Source: Nitzschia sp. DOCU1
Taxonomy: Eukaryota > Bacillariophyta > Bacillariophyceae > Bacillariales > Bacillariaceae
Reading direction: 5' to 3'
Length of the DNA: 64,000 nucleotides
Assembly (NCBI GenBank): GCA_951394045.1
Contig: OX595994.1
Coordinates: 248,001 to 312,000 of the forward strand
Part shown: positions 20,133-31,580 of the stretch, in pieces
How the letters are laid out: each line of letters starts with the position of its first letter
How positions within the stretch are numbered: the stretch's first letter is position 1
Made by a program: the position numbers and the translations under genes
The notes under the pieces: generated by a model
What the model saw: the letters and a program-made list of their open reading frames with translations, nothing else
Told to the model about the DNA's origin: nothing
Database searches by the model: none

Positions 20133-21188
20133 ATGCATTCTCACAAAAAAGATCTTGCAGAACCGCTCACACGAGAAGCCTTGGCGACAGCAGATCCTAA
20201 TCGATTGCCACCGCCGCCCCCAAGCGACGACGACGATTCATCAACAGACGAATTCTTTGAGGCAAGCAAGCGTGACGGACGCTCCGATGAGAACCCAGAC
20301 ACCAAGGAAGTAGGTCCAATTGCAGCAATGGACGGAAATAATGCCAATGACCAAGACAGCAGCAACCCTGTGGCGGAGGCCGTGGATAGGTTGGAGGTTC
20401 CCAAGCAAGGGCTTGACCACGACGCTACTACCGAAGTGCAACAAGCAGATTTCCCGGCAGATATTACTACTGTCACCGAAGCTACCACAGTGTCGCCAGA
20501 GACTCCGCGTCAATCCAACGAGGATTCCGATTTTGAATCTTCGTCATCGTCAGCATCAAGCGAGGCATCTGAAAGGGTAACCAAGAAGGAGCAAACGGCC
20601 GACCAAGTGGAAGCACATTTGCCCGAAGCGGAGACTTCCCCCACAAAGTTAGAGATACTGTCTTCTAAGCACCTTTCACCGCCGCCAGCTATCTCATCTG
20701 TGCTTATGGAACCTTCTGGTACTCGGGCCACAAAAACACAAGAAGTCACATTTGTCTCTCCTCGTTCCCACGAAGGCGGACCAGTCTCTCCGGGTGGTGG
20801 TGCAATCGCAGACTTCTCCAGCCCGGCCACCAACAGTGAATTGTTGCGCAATGCGACCCGGTCACCATCTCGGCCTCCGTCCAAGAGCCCTCTTTCGACC
20901 CCCTCCCTCGCAGGCAATCACGGGTCGTCTACTACAAGCACTCGCAAGACTCGACGGAGTATCGAGCAAATGCGGAGGGAACAACGCCTCAGCTTTACCA
21001 GTTCCAACAGTTCCAATAGCCAGAATAGCAGCAAATATTCTCGCGTTTCCTTGGCCAGCCGTTCCTCGTCTCGAGTAGCGTCGGATCGAAGAAATGGGGA
21101 CGGAGGTGATGGGAGCCGACGGGGAAGCAAGGTTTCGAGATTTGACCAACTATTGGAGCGGAGCTATTCGATCAGAAGAACCGGGTAA
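20133..21188 (+). CDS. Ser-rich low-complexity protein, 5' end uncertain
   Basis: 351 residues from the first in-frame ATG at 20133. The open frame extends back to 19902 without an ATG, so an upstream exon is likely. The protein is dominated by Ser, Pro, Asp and Glu, with a proline run followed by an acidic run (RLPPPPPSDDDDSSTDEFF) near residues 24-42, Ser-rich stretches and a basic C-terminal third (SRRGSKVSRFDQLLERSYS). One short helical segment, 'TRKTRRSIEQMRREQRL', is basic. No domain is recognised. Many Ser-Pro and Arg-x-x-Ser sites suggest a phosphoprotein or intrinsically disordered scaffold. Confidence 0.55.
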   Translation: MHSHKKDLAEPLTREALATADPNRLPPPPPSDDDDSSTDEFFEASKRDGRSDENPDTKEVGPIAAMDGNNANDQDSSNPVAEAVDRLEVPKQGLDHDATTEVQQADFPADITTVTEATTVSPETPRQSNEDSDFESSSSSASSEASERVTKKEQTADQVEAHLPEAETSPTKLEILSSKHLSPPPAISSVLMEPSGTRATKTQEVTFVSPRSHEGGPVSPGGGAIADFSSPATNSELLRNATRSPSRPPSKSPLSTPSLAGNHGSSTTSTRKTRRSIEQMRREQRLSFTSSNSSNSQNSSKYSRVSLASRSSSRVASDRRNGDGGDGSRRGSKVSRFDQLLERSYSIRRTG

Positions 21189-22990
21189 CGTCTGGAACGG
21201 CACAGTACCACATGGCCGGGAATATGAAAGGTACTGGTTATACCGTACTCAGCCATCATTTGTACCTTAGGAGCAACAAAGCGACAAGCGACTCTAGTTT
21301 ATTGTTGGGATTGTTGCAAATGCCAGTTTCGATATCTCCTTCTCGGAAATAATGAGTTGCATTTCATTTTATCATCCTTATCATCATCGACCAAACGATC
21401 GTTGAAAAGGGTGGTTTGTACGAGGACAAGATATCTACGCCTGAGATTTCCGCTGGAGAGGCAGAAGGTTAAGCTGCGACGCGAAACTCTCTTGCAAATA
21501 CCAGCTACGGAGAAAGCCCGCTGCTCTACATGAGTTATGATATTGATTCAATTAGTGAAGCTTTGTTGCCACGAGAGGCTTTCAAGTTGGTGGGTCATAT
21601 GTGGCCATAGTGCGGTTTCGAAGTAGTGGAGGTCAGTCCTCCCTGCACTCATGCCGACATTACATCGCTCGTGGCCTTGCGAATTATCTTCGATGCCACA
21701 GGTGCCATGGTCAGTCATGGAACTATTGGCAACCACAAGAACATGGCCGAAAGGAGTTTGTTCCATATAGTAGAACGTAGTAATGCCGATAAAACTCTAT
21801 TCTATTGCAATTAACTTCAATTTATAATTAGCTATACTTGATCATCGAACCTAATTGGCTTCATCTGTTTGTGTTTTCACGCAACAAAATTACTGAGCCC
21901 CACCGCTACGTCAAAGCTGTTCGATATGGATGGGGTAGGCCACAGCTGTTCTGCCCGGAGGAGAGCTCCCTCTACCCACATACGGGAGGGAGAGATCCGC
22001 CTAGTAGAGACAACAATCCCCTTCACTCGACGGCGTACAGCCGATTCCAATCCTCCACGCACCAGCACAGGTTACACTTAACTCTCCGCGACGAGACACG
22101 AACGCCAGTACCGGAACCACAAACCTTGCGTTGATCAGGCTGTTTGTGTGCGGGGAGAATTGGAATCGGGGTCCAGGTGGCGCTGCTGTAGGACTGTCAT
22201 CTTCATCATCGCCATGAAGTTCATGGCGACGATGAAGAAAGGAACGATGCAGATTGCTCCCTTCGCAAAAAAGTGAGGTCGATTAAGGGAAATTGTGACA
22301 AAATCGTGGACTCTTTCCTCCCTCCAGGAAACAGTTTCTGCTGTTTCACCATGGTTTTCGAGCGGAGTATTCCACCTTTGGACAACTTCAACATACGGCT
22401 TCCATTGCACATACAATATCGCTTTGATGCTTTGATTGTTGCATCCGAAAGGCCTCTATCTACAACATGTTGATTGCTGATTATACATTCACATCTCAAA
22501 ATCTCCATAATAGTGGAAGGTGAGTCTTTGGCAAAAGCGAGAGAAGAGGGTCATCAAAAGAGGTCATGAGAAGAAGAACACCAACGTAGAGCCTGAGCCG
22601 ACAGGCGCGTTGTTTTCGTTGTTTTATATCGTGGCGGGCATGCGCGTCATCAACGTCATGCGTCATTCTTCCAATTAAACTGCAGCCAAGACGACTTATC
22701 CGACCAGTTTAAACTAATTGATGGGTGATGCATGTGCCGCGACGATGATGGACCGATGACGAAGGTGGTCGGGTGCGATGCCGTCCTGCCTGTCTCTAGT
22801 TATCTGATAGATTTTCCGTAGTAGAGATGACGGGAACGTCTGTCATCATTCTTCCTGTCCACTTTTCGATATAGCTTAGGAGCTAGGGATCACAGGGTGC
22901 AGGGTTCAGCGCCAGAGGCGCATTGTGAAAAGTGGCTTGACGTCCGAGAGCAATTTTCGAGACCGTAACCAATACACACAAGGAGGCAAA
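21189..22990. other. Long intergenic region
   Basis: About 1.8 kb without a supported gene. A short minus-strand frame at 22135-22300 encodes a hydrophobic piece (ICIVPFFIVAMNFMAMM) and could be an exon of a small membrane protein, but no ATG or donor site makes a complete model. The rest is the promoter side of the FAM133-like gene. Confidence 0.4.
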
Positions 22991-23656
22991 ATGAGTCGTC
23001 CAGTCTCTGGCGCTTCCAATGACCCGGCCAATGTTGCTGCGGCTCCGCCCCGTGCCGTGTCGTCGCAGATGCAAGCTGTAATGAGAGTGTTGACGGGGCA
23101 AGAAGAACGAACATTGGCGCAAAAACTGGCCGATCCGAACCGCCCCACGTGGGAGCAGTACAAGAAGGATAACGAAGACAAACTCAACTTGGAAGGCATG
23201 GATCAGAAGAAGATGGAAGAGTACAGGCAGCAGCTGGATGCCGAACGTGACAAGATCTTAGCTCGAGGGACCAACCATAAGCCCAAGAAACGAGAAGAAA
23301 AGAAGAAATCCAAGTCCAAAAAGAAGAAACGGCGTCATCATACCGATTCGTCTGATAGCGATAGCGACGATTCCAGCGACGACGATCGAAAGCGGAAGAA
23401 AATCAAAAAGAAACGAAAGAAGAAACAGAAGAAAAGGCACCGGCATCGGGACGGTGAGGGCAGCGACAGTGGGACAGACGACGACAAGGATGATTCGAGC
23501 GCTTCCGCTGATACTGGCGATTCTTCAGGGCATCAAAAGCGCAAGCACAAGAGCAAGCGCAAAAAGAAGAAGCGGCGGAAAGAGAGCGGCGGCGATGATA
23601 GCGATGGTAGTCACTATCGTCTTTCCAAATTTTTCGAAGGATCGGGTAGTGACTGA
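22991..23656 (+). CDS. FAM133-like lysine-rich nuclear protein
   Basis: 221 residues from the ATG at 22991. The N-terminal 90 residues contain 'RPTWEQYKKDNEDKLN' and 'MEEYRQQLDAERDKILARG', which parallels the 'RPTWEEVKEQ...ELEKHREKLLSG' core of the eukaryotic FAM133 family. The rest alternates Lys/Arg blocks (KKREEKKKSKSKKKKRRHH) with acidic Ser/Asp blocks (DSSDSDSDDSSDDD), a pattern typical of splicing-associated and nucleolar proteins with CK2 sites. The very end is 'YRLSKFFEGSGSD'. Nuclear location is strongly suggested by the basic blocks. Molecular function is unknown. Confidence 0.7.
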   Translation: MSRPVSGASNDPANVAAAPPRAVSSQMQAVMRVLTGQEERTLAQKLADPNRPTWEQYKKDNEDKLNLEGMDQKKMEEYRQQLDAERDKILARGTNHKPKKREEKKKSKSKKKKRRHHTDSSDSDSDDSSDDDRKRKKIKKKRKKKQKKRHRHRDGEGSDSGTDDDKDDSSASADTGDSSGHQKRKHKSKRKKKKRRKESGGDDSDGSHYRLSKFFEGSGSD

Positions 23657-23820
23657 ATAGCCGCGCATGACGAGAACCACTGCCTGCTGGTCGGTTGGAT
23701 GGCTTGACTTTTTAATTGTCGAACTGGTGCGGTGAGTGATAATTGAAGACAAAATTCATACACTTATTACAGAATTAACTAAACGTTCATTTCAGTCGGC
23801 AATTGTTCTTTGTCCGAGCT

Positions 23821-26785
23821 TTAGTCAGCATCGAGCAAATTTCTGTCGGGTGGTATCGTTGTTTCCTTGTCTGCATCGGATCCGGTATAGAATTCTTCGG
23901 CGCCCCAGTGAACGCGTGCGTCGCCTCCATCCTTCTTGCCAATCGGCAAGCACAGACCTTGGATTACCCCGGTGGCTGTCGTGGTTTGGGCAGGCCCCAA
24001 TCTCTGTTCCTGTTCCTCTAACTCCTCATCTTCGTAGGGAACGGTTGGGAGCCTCGGTTCCTCGCTTGATTTTTGCCGAGTGGAAGTTTCAAGGTACGAT
24101 GTGCTGGTTCTGTTACTGGAGTCATCGACATTGTCAGAGGGTCTCCCCGTCTGAAATTCTACTCTACGGAGAAGCTGCCGAAGCTCGTCCAGTTCCTTCA
24201 CCAATTCTTCGGGAGTTTTGGTTGTCAAGATTCGAATGCCAGCGGCCCCGTCCTCAGAAACATCACTCGCTCTGGACAGGCCTGCCGGCAATGACACCCC
24301 AGAGACGTGGACAAGATTTCTTTTTGATGCTGTTCGTCTCTTGTGATCGCGCATATGCTGAATCTTTGGGATAAAGAGAAGCATTAGTGTCGACGTTGAG
24401 ATCACAAACAGTAGGGCGCTCCCTACAAACACGAATGTGTTGACGTTGTCCCGAGAGAGCAATAGCACCGGTCCCCCCACGAAGACAACGAGGACTATGG
24501 CCGCTAGAGCCCGAAAAATCGAGGCGCTTTCTGCGAATTCAGTAGAGAGATTGCGAGCCCTGAAGGCCTGGAGCACTGTGCAAAGGAGCGCTGCAAAGTT
24601 GGTAGCGACCACTGCGACGAGGTACGGGATTGATTTCATGTAGTCGCACTGTCCCCGTATCTCATCAGGACGACCCAATACATCCTTGTTCTCGACGATG
24701 ATGACGTAGGTCGACGGTGCAAGAGCCGTCATGATAGAAAGCACAATGATATTGACTGGGAACGCAAAATGAGTTGTCCGGAGAAAGTTGATATCGCCTC
24801 ATGGCAATGGAACACATTTCTGACTTACCCCCAAGGAGGCACATCATGGGCTTGGCAACGTCCCAAATTGTCACCTTGATCCGTTGATACCTTTTGGACG
24901 ACTTCAATATAATATTAATGCGATGTGTTTTAGTAAACAACGCTGACACTGTCACTGAAAACCCCAGCGTCATCAGCCAAATTGTCATGATACAGGCTAT
25001 GGAACAACCTTCAATCCCCACCAGTCCGTGGTCGATGCCCAATGGAATAATAGCGCAACCCAGAAGTAAAGTCCCCGTGCAGATAGCGTACAGAAAGAAA
25101 GGCTGACTAGCCATAACAACTTTCACTTTGCGGTTCTGGTAAGTCCAACCAATGAAGCCGAGGGAAAGCACAACGACCAGAAAGCACAACACGAGAGCAA
25201 CGCCGTAGACAACATGTGAGAGTGACTCATCTTCTAGCGAGAGAGCTGGAATGTCGCTGGGCACGGTCGATGTGCCATCGTTAAAAGTGAATGGGTGCAG
25301 CTCGTTCCAGGAACCTCCTTTGTAAACATGGGTGAAAATTTCTTCGTATTCAACAAGCCCGTCAGAAGATGGCGAGCTGTCCACAAAATTAGTGACTTTG
25401 TAGAGGGTTTGGCTCGGGTCCTTCGATCCAGTTGCTGGATCAAACACAACGTCACCATTGACGCCCTCAAAGACCGAATTGACCATCTCTGAGTAGTGTT
25501 TTCTCCCATCCAGGGTCAAGATATCCCCATCGCCAGCGCTTGGCTCCGCGGCCTTACATGCTGATAGACCCAGAGCGATAACAGCCTCATACATGAAAGG
25601 GACTTTCGCACTTTGAATAGGAGTGAGGAAGTCCTCGAATGCGTCGATCCCTTCTGTGTACACTGTTTCATTGTGCTTCGGAAATATGGAAAACAAATAA
25701 TCCAAGTCAAGGGGGTTACTCAATCGTTCCAATTGTGCCACAAGCCTGTCGTATCCTTCCAGTCCAATGTCTGGGATCCCACCAGTAGCTTCTATTCTCG
25801 CAACTCCACGATACGCCAGGTGAAGGGGAGAGTTATTCTCAAACTCTCGATTATTGATCCCTCGGAAACTGTCACCGAAGAGCCACTGGTGCGAGCCATC
25901 GCCAGCCAGTCCCATTTTGTACGCCATTTCCATTAATGCGTCGTGCCTTTCTTCTGTGAAAATGATGGCGAAGACATATCTGTATTGCGTCGTCTTGATG
26001 CTTTCAAGTGCAGTCTCGATGGATTCTATATCGTCTCCCACAGGGGCTTGGTGAATTTTCATATCAGGAGCGTGAATCTCGGCAGCGAGGCGTAGGCCCT
26101 CTACGAACGAGTTTCCATATGCATCATTGACGTTGATCACTGCCAGGTGAGTAATTCCGAGGATCCGGCTCATGAATTGAATTATAGGGACGGCATTTCC
26201 CTGATCCGATGGTATTGTACGCCCGAACAATGGATACTGACTTTTGTCGTCTAGAGTTGGGCTAGTCGAAGCCCCAGAGACTTGAGGATACCCCAGTAAT
26301 CCTGTCAAAATGCTCGTTGGAATCGAGACGGCCGAACGAGTAGCTCCAATGAAAGCGCACGGCAGTCTTTCTAAACCCGGCTTCCGGCCAGTTGCCGCAA
26401 TCACGTGGTTCAATGCAACGCCACCTGTGTACTCAGTGTCCGCAAACTCGACCGTGAAGCGGATACCGCAGGTTTCGTTGAGTCCTTGCACTTGGGGCAC
26501 AATACTGCCATCGCCTGAGTTGAGGTGGTGGGCAGCCAAGGTAATTGCTGCAGCTTCCTCGAATTGTTGCCGAGAAGGCAGTTTTTCTCCTTGCGTAAAT
26601 GGAAGAAGTGCATAGAGATGGCACAATGGCAGCGACCCCTGACCATTTTCTGAATTCTCGCCTACACTCAGCACGTCGAGGTTGCTTCCTTCCGGTCGCG
26701 CCCAGCTGTTGCTTGCATCCTGACGCACCGATTCCAACCTTTGGAGAGACGACAGCAAAGATCCATTCAACGTTTCCTGTGCCAT
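23821..26785 (-). CDS. GABA-B-like class C G-protein-coupled receptor 1
   Basis: Exons 26785-24829 and 24755-23821, with a 73-nt intron (GTAAGT...CCCAG), give 963 residues. Residues ~50-450 form a periplasmic-binding-protein type I (ANF receptor) ligand domain: 'PSRQQFEEAAAITLAAHHLN', 'IPTSILTGLLGYPQVSGAST' and 'DAYGNSFVEGLRLAAEIHAP'. Seven hydrophobic helices follow, with the GABA-B hallmark 'LFTKTHRINIIL' at the second intracellular loop and the class C F/I-x-P-K motif 'LLFIPKIQHMR'. The cytosolic tail has a coiled coil (TPEELVKELDELRQLLRR) that could support dimerisation. No signal peptide is seen at the modelled ATG, so a short upstream exon may be missing. The ligand is unknown. The gene is a tandem paralogue of the next gene. 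Confidence 0.9.
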
Positions 26786-27791
26786 TTTCTATAAAACTCT
26801 CTATGGCAACCCAGAAAACTGCAGTGCTCAGGTAGAGGAAAGGAAATAGATGTCAGTGATCGGAGTGTTGAGACGCTTGTGCTTCCTTCTTTCTTCGCAA
26901 TAGTTGGCCGCAGCCGATAGCAACCTTCACAGGGAATCTTCTTGCAGGGCCATTTTCTGACCGCCACTACGAACGCCTACGAATTCCTGGCACAGTCAAC
27001 TATCACTCTGTTGCTTTCATCCTTTATGCTACGCTGAGTGCAGGCTGCCGCCGGACATGCATTAGGAGAATGAGACACAATCCGTGGGCAAGCAAGGTGC
27101 CCCTGCTTCAAGTGCTAATTTTTAGGACACTACCTCATATAACGGGACGGGATAGGCCTTAATTAACTACCAGAGAGTGTGGGGCGGAATGTGAATCCTT
27201 CTCGTTGTTCCAAGCTAGCAAGTACCCGCATGAGATCCCGAAGGTATCATAAATCTGAGGTTGAAGGCGGTTAAAAAAAGGTTGCACCCACCCAGCCGCC
27301 ACTCCATTTCGCCATCCAGCGCTCGCATATCGGTCGATTTCCTCGATCCCAAGTATCCATCTCCTTAGTCAGAGAGAGAGCTGTAGGTAATAGCTAACAA
27401 CCTAATAGCAAAAACTTTGATTGTAGTAGCAACTGATAAAGCATTGTTATCAGGTTGGTCGCTGCCTACCGCTGTTCATAAGGTAATAGCAAACACGATG
27501 AGTGTAGTAGGAAGTGCTGCTAAGCAAGTCATCAGGGGCACCCTGAGTGGAGATGTGGGATTGCCTACTGTTGTCCTCACAATAACGATTCGAGCCAGTT
27601 TACTGCTCCAACGCAGTCATCCCGAGGATTGTTGGCTTGGAGGAGGGGGTCTGATTTTCCTTCAAGCGCCACCGTCACCACTTTTACTCCGAAGTCCCGC
27701 CACATGCCATTTCGTTGCAACATCGATGATCTCACTGTGAATACGCCAGTCAATAGATGAGTCCCCGATTGTTTGAGAAAAAGTCGTCAAC
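26786..27791. other. Intergenic region between tandem receptors
   Basis: Holds the promoter of receptor 1 and the 3' flank of receptor 2. I looked for a signal-peptide exon for receptor 1 on the minus strand and did not find a convincing one. Confidence 0.45.
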
Positions 27792-30700
27792 TCAAAGGTT
27801 GGAATCGAACTTCAAGTTATCAAACTTTTTCTTTGCGGCAGCTCTCTTCTCACGCAAGGACTTCAGGCGGCGTTCACTGCCTTCATTCGGCTCATCGTTT
27901 TGGACCCTTTCATCGGGGGAAGACACCTCGTGGACTGATTCAAGGGTCCCCGTAGAGCTTCTATCAGACTTCCAATAGTCTTGAACTTTCGCCATGTTTT
28001 CGGAAATCGACGATATTTCAGATTTGGAGCTTATCGACAATCGGTCAGACCGGGACAGTTCCGCATCCTGGCTGTTCTTTAAGATTGACTTGCTCCGGCC
28101 TTCCTTCGGCCGGGGTCTAGCAACTTCCTGGGCTGCATCCCGAACATCACCGAGTTCTATTTCCCGAGCAGCTCGTTCCTTCTTCAAAAGCCGCTTCAGC
28201 TCGTCCAATTCTTGAACAAGTTCCTGAGGGGTCTTTGTGGTCAAGATCCGCATGCCCGTGAACTCTTCCGTATCGCCACAAGAGCTATCATTTGTGAGGC
28301 TGATTCGGCTGTTTCCTTGAGACATTTCGATGCCCGATATGTGCACACGGTTCGGCAGTTTTCTTTTTGCCAATTTCAAGAAATACATTTTCGGCACAAA
28401 TAATAGAAGGACGATGCTTGCGCAGGTAACAGAGATGATGGCACTTGCAACAAACACAAAGGTATTGACGTTTTCGCGTGCAAGGACCAGTACCGGCCCA
28501 CCCACAAACAGAACCAGGATGATGGAAATGAGTATTCGAAAAATTTGGGCGCTCTCAGCAAATTCGGTGGAAAGATTTCGTGCTTTGATTGCCTGTGCAA
28601 TCGTCAGCACAAGCGCTCCAAAGTTCAAGAGACAAACACTCGCGATATATGGCAACGGGTCTTGGAACTGACACTGGCCGCGAATGACATCGGGGCGTCC
28701 AAAGTCATCCCGACTCTCCACAATGATCTGATATGTCGCCGGTGCGAGCGCCGACATGACCGACAAGATAATTGTATTCGCTGGAGGAGACGCGACATTT
28801 GAAGGATGTGTGAGAGACAACTTCAAACCCGACCCACATGCCATCCGGGAATACTTACTGCTCAGAAGAAAAAGCATTGGCTTTGCGACATCCCATATTG
28901 TTACCTTGATCCGCTGCATCCTATTTGCATTGTTCAAAATGATGTTGATACGATGAGTCTTCGTGAACAAGGCTGATACGGTAGTACTGAATCCCATGGC
29001 TGCAAGCCAAGGCACGCAAGTGCACGCAATGGAACACCCTTGAATGCTCGCGAGACCGTGGTCGATGCTCAATGGGATGATCGCCGTACCCATCACCAGG
29101 ACTCCAATGTTAATCGTATGCAGAAAAAATGGTTGACTGGCCAGCACGACTCTTGCCTTGCGATGCTTGTGCGTCCATCCCATGAATCCAAAAACAAGAC
29201 AGCATACGATTCCGCAGAGAGTCAGAACGACGATGCGCATTCCCAGACTCAAAACCTCGTCGCTTATGTCAACCGGCGGAATGTCCGAGGGAATCAAGGT
29301 AGACCCGTCGTTGAAGACGAATGCATTCAATTCATTCCACTCGCCTTCTTCATAAATATGCGTGAAGACTTCCTTGAATCGGACAGTATTATCATCAGCA
29401 GTCTTCTGATCCACAAAATTGGTAACCTTGTACAAAGTGTAGCTGGGATCCTTGGATCCCGTTTCCGGATCGAACACTACATCGCCGTTGACACCTTCAA
29501 AAACGGAATTCACCAAAGTATCGTAATGCTCCCTGCCATCTAAGAAAAAGTTTTCATCTTCGCCGACTCCTGGACTCACGGAACATGCTGCGAGCCCCAA
29601 GGCGATTGCTGCTTCGTACATGAATGGAACTTGAGCTCCGTTTGCCGGTGTCAAAAAGTCCTCAAAATTGCGGAGCGATTCTTCAAATTGAGGTTCTTCG
29701 TGCTGAGGAAACAACGAAAAGAGATAATCGAGGTCGTCAGGATTGTTGAGACTGGCCATTAAATCTCGAAGATTCTCATATCCTGTCAATCCGATGCCCG
29801 GTACACCCCCAGTAGCTTCTAGCATCCCGACTCCACGATATGCCAAATGCAACGGTGAACCCTCGTCAAAATCTCGTCCGGTAACTTTGTTAAAACTGTC
29901 CCCGAATAGCCATTGATGTTCCCCCGTTCCAGCTAGCCCCATATTGTACGCTTCCGTCAGGATAAAGTCGTGAGTCTCTTGCGTAAAGACGATTGCAAAG
30001 ATGTACCGGTAGCGCGTCTGCTTGATCGCTTCCAAGGCCGATCGAATCGAGGCTTGTCCTTCATCGACAGGTGATTGGTGAATCTGCATGTCAGGAGCGT
30101 AGATATCCGCAGCTAGGCGCAACCCCTGAACAAATGAGTTTCCGTAGGCGTCATTGACGTTCAAAACTGCAAGGTGATTGATCCCCAGGACTCGGTTCAT
30201 AAATTGTATAATTGGAATAGCGTTTCCATTATCAGACGGAATCGTTCGTCCAAACAATGGATATTGACCTTTGTCATCCAAGGCGGCACTGGTTGATGAT
30301 GCGGATATTTGCGGATAATTTTGAAGTCCAGTCAAGATGCTAGTGGGCATGGAGATGGAAGACCGATATGCTCCGATAAATGCACAAGGCATCCTCTCTG
30401 AGCCAGGTTGCCGCTCCGTCGACTCGATCACATGCTCCAAGGCGACACTGCCTGTATATTCCGTGTCGGCATACTCCAAAGTAAAACGAATATTGCATCG
30501 CTTATTCAATCCCTCCACTTGCGGTACAATCGTCCCGTCGCCGACATTAAGGTGGTGGGCAGCCAAGGCAACAGCCGTAGCGTCTTCGTATTTCAGTTGA
30601 ACAGCACGCTTATCTCCTTCGGTAAAGGGAAGAAACGCGTCCAAGTGGCAAATAGCAATCGGGGTATTACGATTTGATGCCGGATCGCTGGGAAGCACGT

Positions 30701-30815
30701 CGAGATTGCTCCCTGGTTGTCGAATCCACTCATCGGCTGTCTTCGGGTCCGTTCGCAACGCGTCCAGTAAGGGCAACGACGTCAAGACAGCCTCCGAAGC
30801 GTTCCCGGTCGACAT
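27792..30815 (-). CDS. GABA-B-like class C G-protein-coupled receptor 2
   Basis: Exons 30815-28859 and 28780-27792 give 981 residues. The 78-nt intron (GTAAGT...CTCCAG) falls at the same codon and phase as in receptor 1, and exon 1 has exactly the same length (1957 nt), which shows recent common descent. The ligand-binding domain, the seven helices, 'LFTKTHRINIIL', 'LLFVPKMYFLK' and the tail coiled coil 'TPQELVQELDELKRLLKK' all match receptor 1. The tail is longer and ends in a Lys/Arg-rich segment (LREKRAAAKKKFDNLKFDSN). The intron is a multiple of three with no stop, so retention would insert 26 residues before a membrane helix. No signal peptide is visible at the modelled start. Confidence 0.9.
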   Translation of the reverse strand: MSTGNASEAVLTSLPLLDALRTDPKTADEWIRQPGSNLDVLPSDPASNRNTPIAICHLDAFLPFTEGDKRAVQLKYEDATAVALAAHHLNVGDGTIVPQVEGLNKRCNIRFTLEYADTEYTGSVALEHVIESTERQPGSERMPCAFIGAYRSSISMPTSILTGLQNYPQISASSTSAALDDKGQYPLFGRTIPSDNGNAIPIIQFMNRVLGINHLAVLNVNDAYGNSFVQGLRLAADIYAPDMQIHQSPVDEGQASIRSALEAIKQTRYRYIFAIVFTQETHDFILTEAYNMGLAGTGEHQWLFGDSFNKVTGRDFDEGSPLHLAYRGVGMLEATGGVPGIGLTGYENLRDLMASLNNPDDLDYLFSLFPQHEEPQFEESLRNFEDFLTPANGAQVPFMYEAAIALGLAACSVSPGVGEDENFFLDGREHYDTLVNSVFEGVNGDVVFDPETGSKDPSYTLYKVTNFVDQKTADDNTVRFKEVFTHIYEEGEWNELNAFVFNDGSTLIPSDIPPVDISDEVLSLGMRIVVLTLCGIVCCLVFGFMGWTHKHRKARVVLASQPFFLHTINIGVLVMGTAIIPLSIDHGLASIQGCSIACTCVPWLAAMGFSTTVSALFTKTHRINIILNNANRMQRIKVTIWDVAKPMLFLLSSKYSRMACGSGLKLSLTHPSNVASPPANTIILSVMSALAPATYQIIVESRDDFGRPDVIRGQCQFQDPLPYIASVCLLNFGALVLTIAQAIKARNLSTEFAESAQIFRILISIILVLFVGGPVLVLARENVNTFVFVASAIISVTCASIVLLLFVPKMYFLKLAKRKLPNRVHISGIEMSQGNSRISLTNDSSCGDTEEFTGMRILTTKTPQELVQELDELKRLLKKERAAREIELGDVRDAAQEVARPRPKEGRSKSILKNSQDAELSRSDRLSISSKSEISSISENMAKVQDYWKSDRSSTGTLESVHEVSSPDERVQNDEPNEGSERRLKSLREKRAAAKKKFDNLKFDSNL

Positions 30816-31580
30816 GGCGATGACGCTTTCGGCTATCAACCACTACTGTTTAGTAGCTTTCTCCCCCTGGCCCGTCTGGAGAGCGATGTTATTCCCAAAA
30901 GCCGACTTGACTTTCACGTTGGCGGGTCGGTCGGAATGATGGGAAGGTGTTGCTGGTGGTCTTGTTGTTATTGTGCGTGGGTATCGTAGTTTCTGATAAG
31001 GCGAAAGAGTTCAGTGGATGCAAATGAAAAAGTCATGCAGGAGGCATATTAAAATGTGGGATGCTAACAATAACCAATGGGGATTTGCGAACGATGTCGC
31101 CGAAGGACAACTTTCCGGCGGGAAATAAGCCTATCGTGCATGTCATAGTACCCGTCTTCTTGTGAATGAACCATTAAGCCAGGCCCATTCTTATCTTTCG
31201 ACGGTATCTTTTCTGTGGATGCGACACTTCGGCTTCAATGCACCATTGCGCTTCTTTGTATTAACTGTTCTTTTCAGGTGGGGCATTTAAGTTCAATGGT
31301 TTCTGGATTTTTTCATAAGCCCTTCCAGGTACGGCGGCCGGAAAAAGACGGGGAGAAATCTCCCCCTATGTACTTCGCTGGGTTCATGCCCCTACTTTCC
31401 ATTTGGTGGTCGCAACAGCCAAGACACGAAACGAGAGCGACACGACGATGATGTGCGCTTCTCATCTTTGAGTGAGCGTAACCCAATCCTCCAAGTACCA
31501 GTAGTTGTTGTCCAGAAACCCTCTGAAGATCCCAACATAGTTCATCCCGTTTTCGTAGCCAAGCCTTCATTCTTTGAAAT
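30816..31580. other. Intergenic region, divergent promoter of receptor 2 and HIR gene
   Basis: A 765-bp spacer. No gene is seen; frames on either strand are short and lack domain content. Confidence 0.45.

Noticed and set aside
22135..22416. Small membrane protein on the minus strand
   Set aside because: It has a hydrophobic stretch but no ATG at the right place and no convincing splice sites. It is kept only as a note in the intergenic entry.
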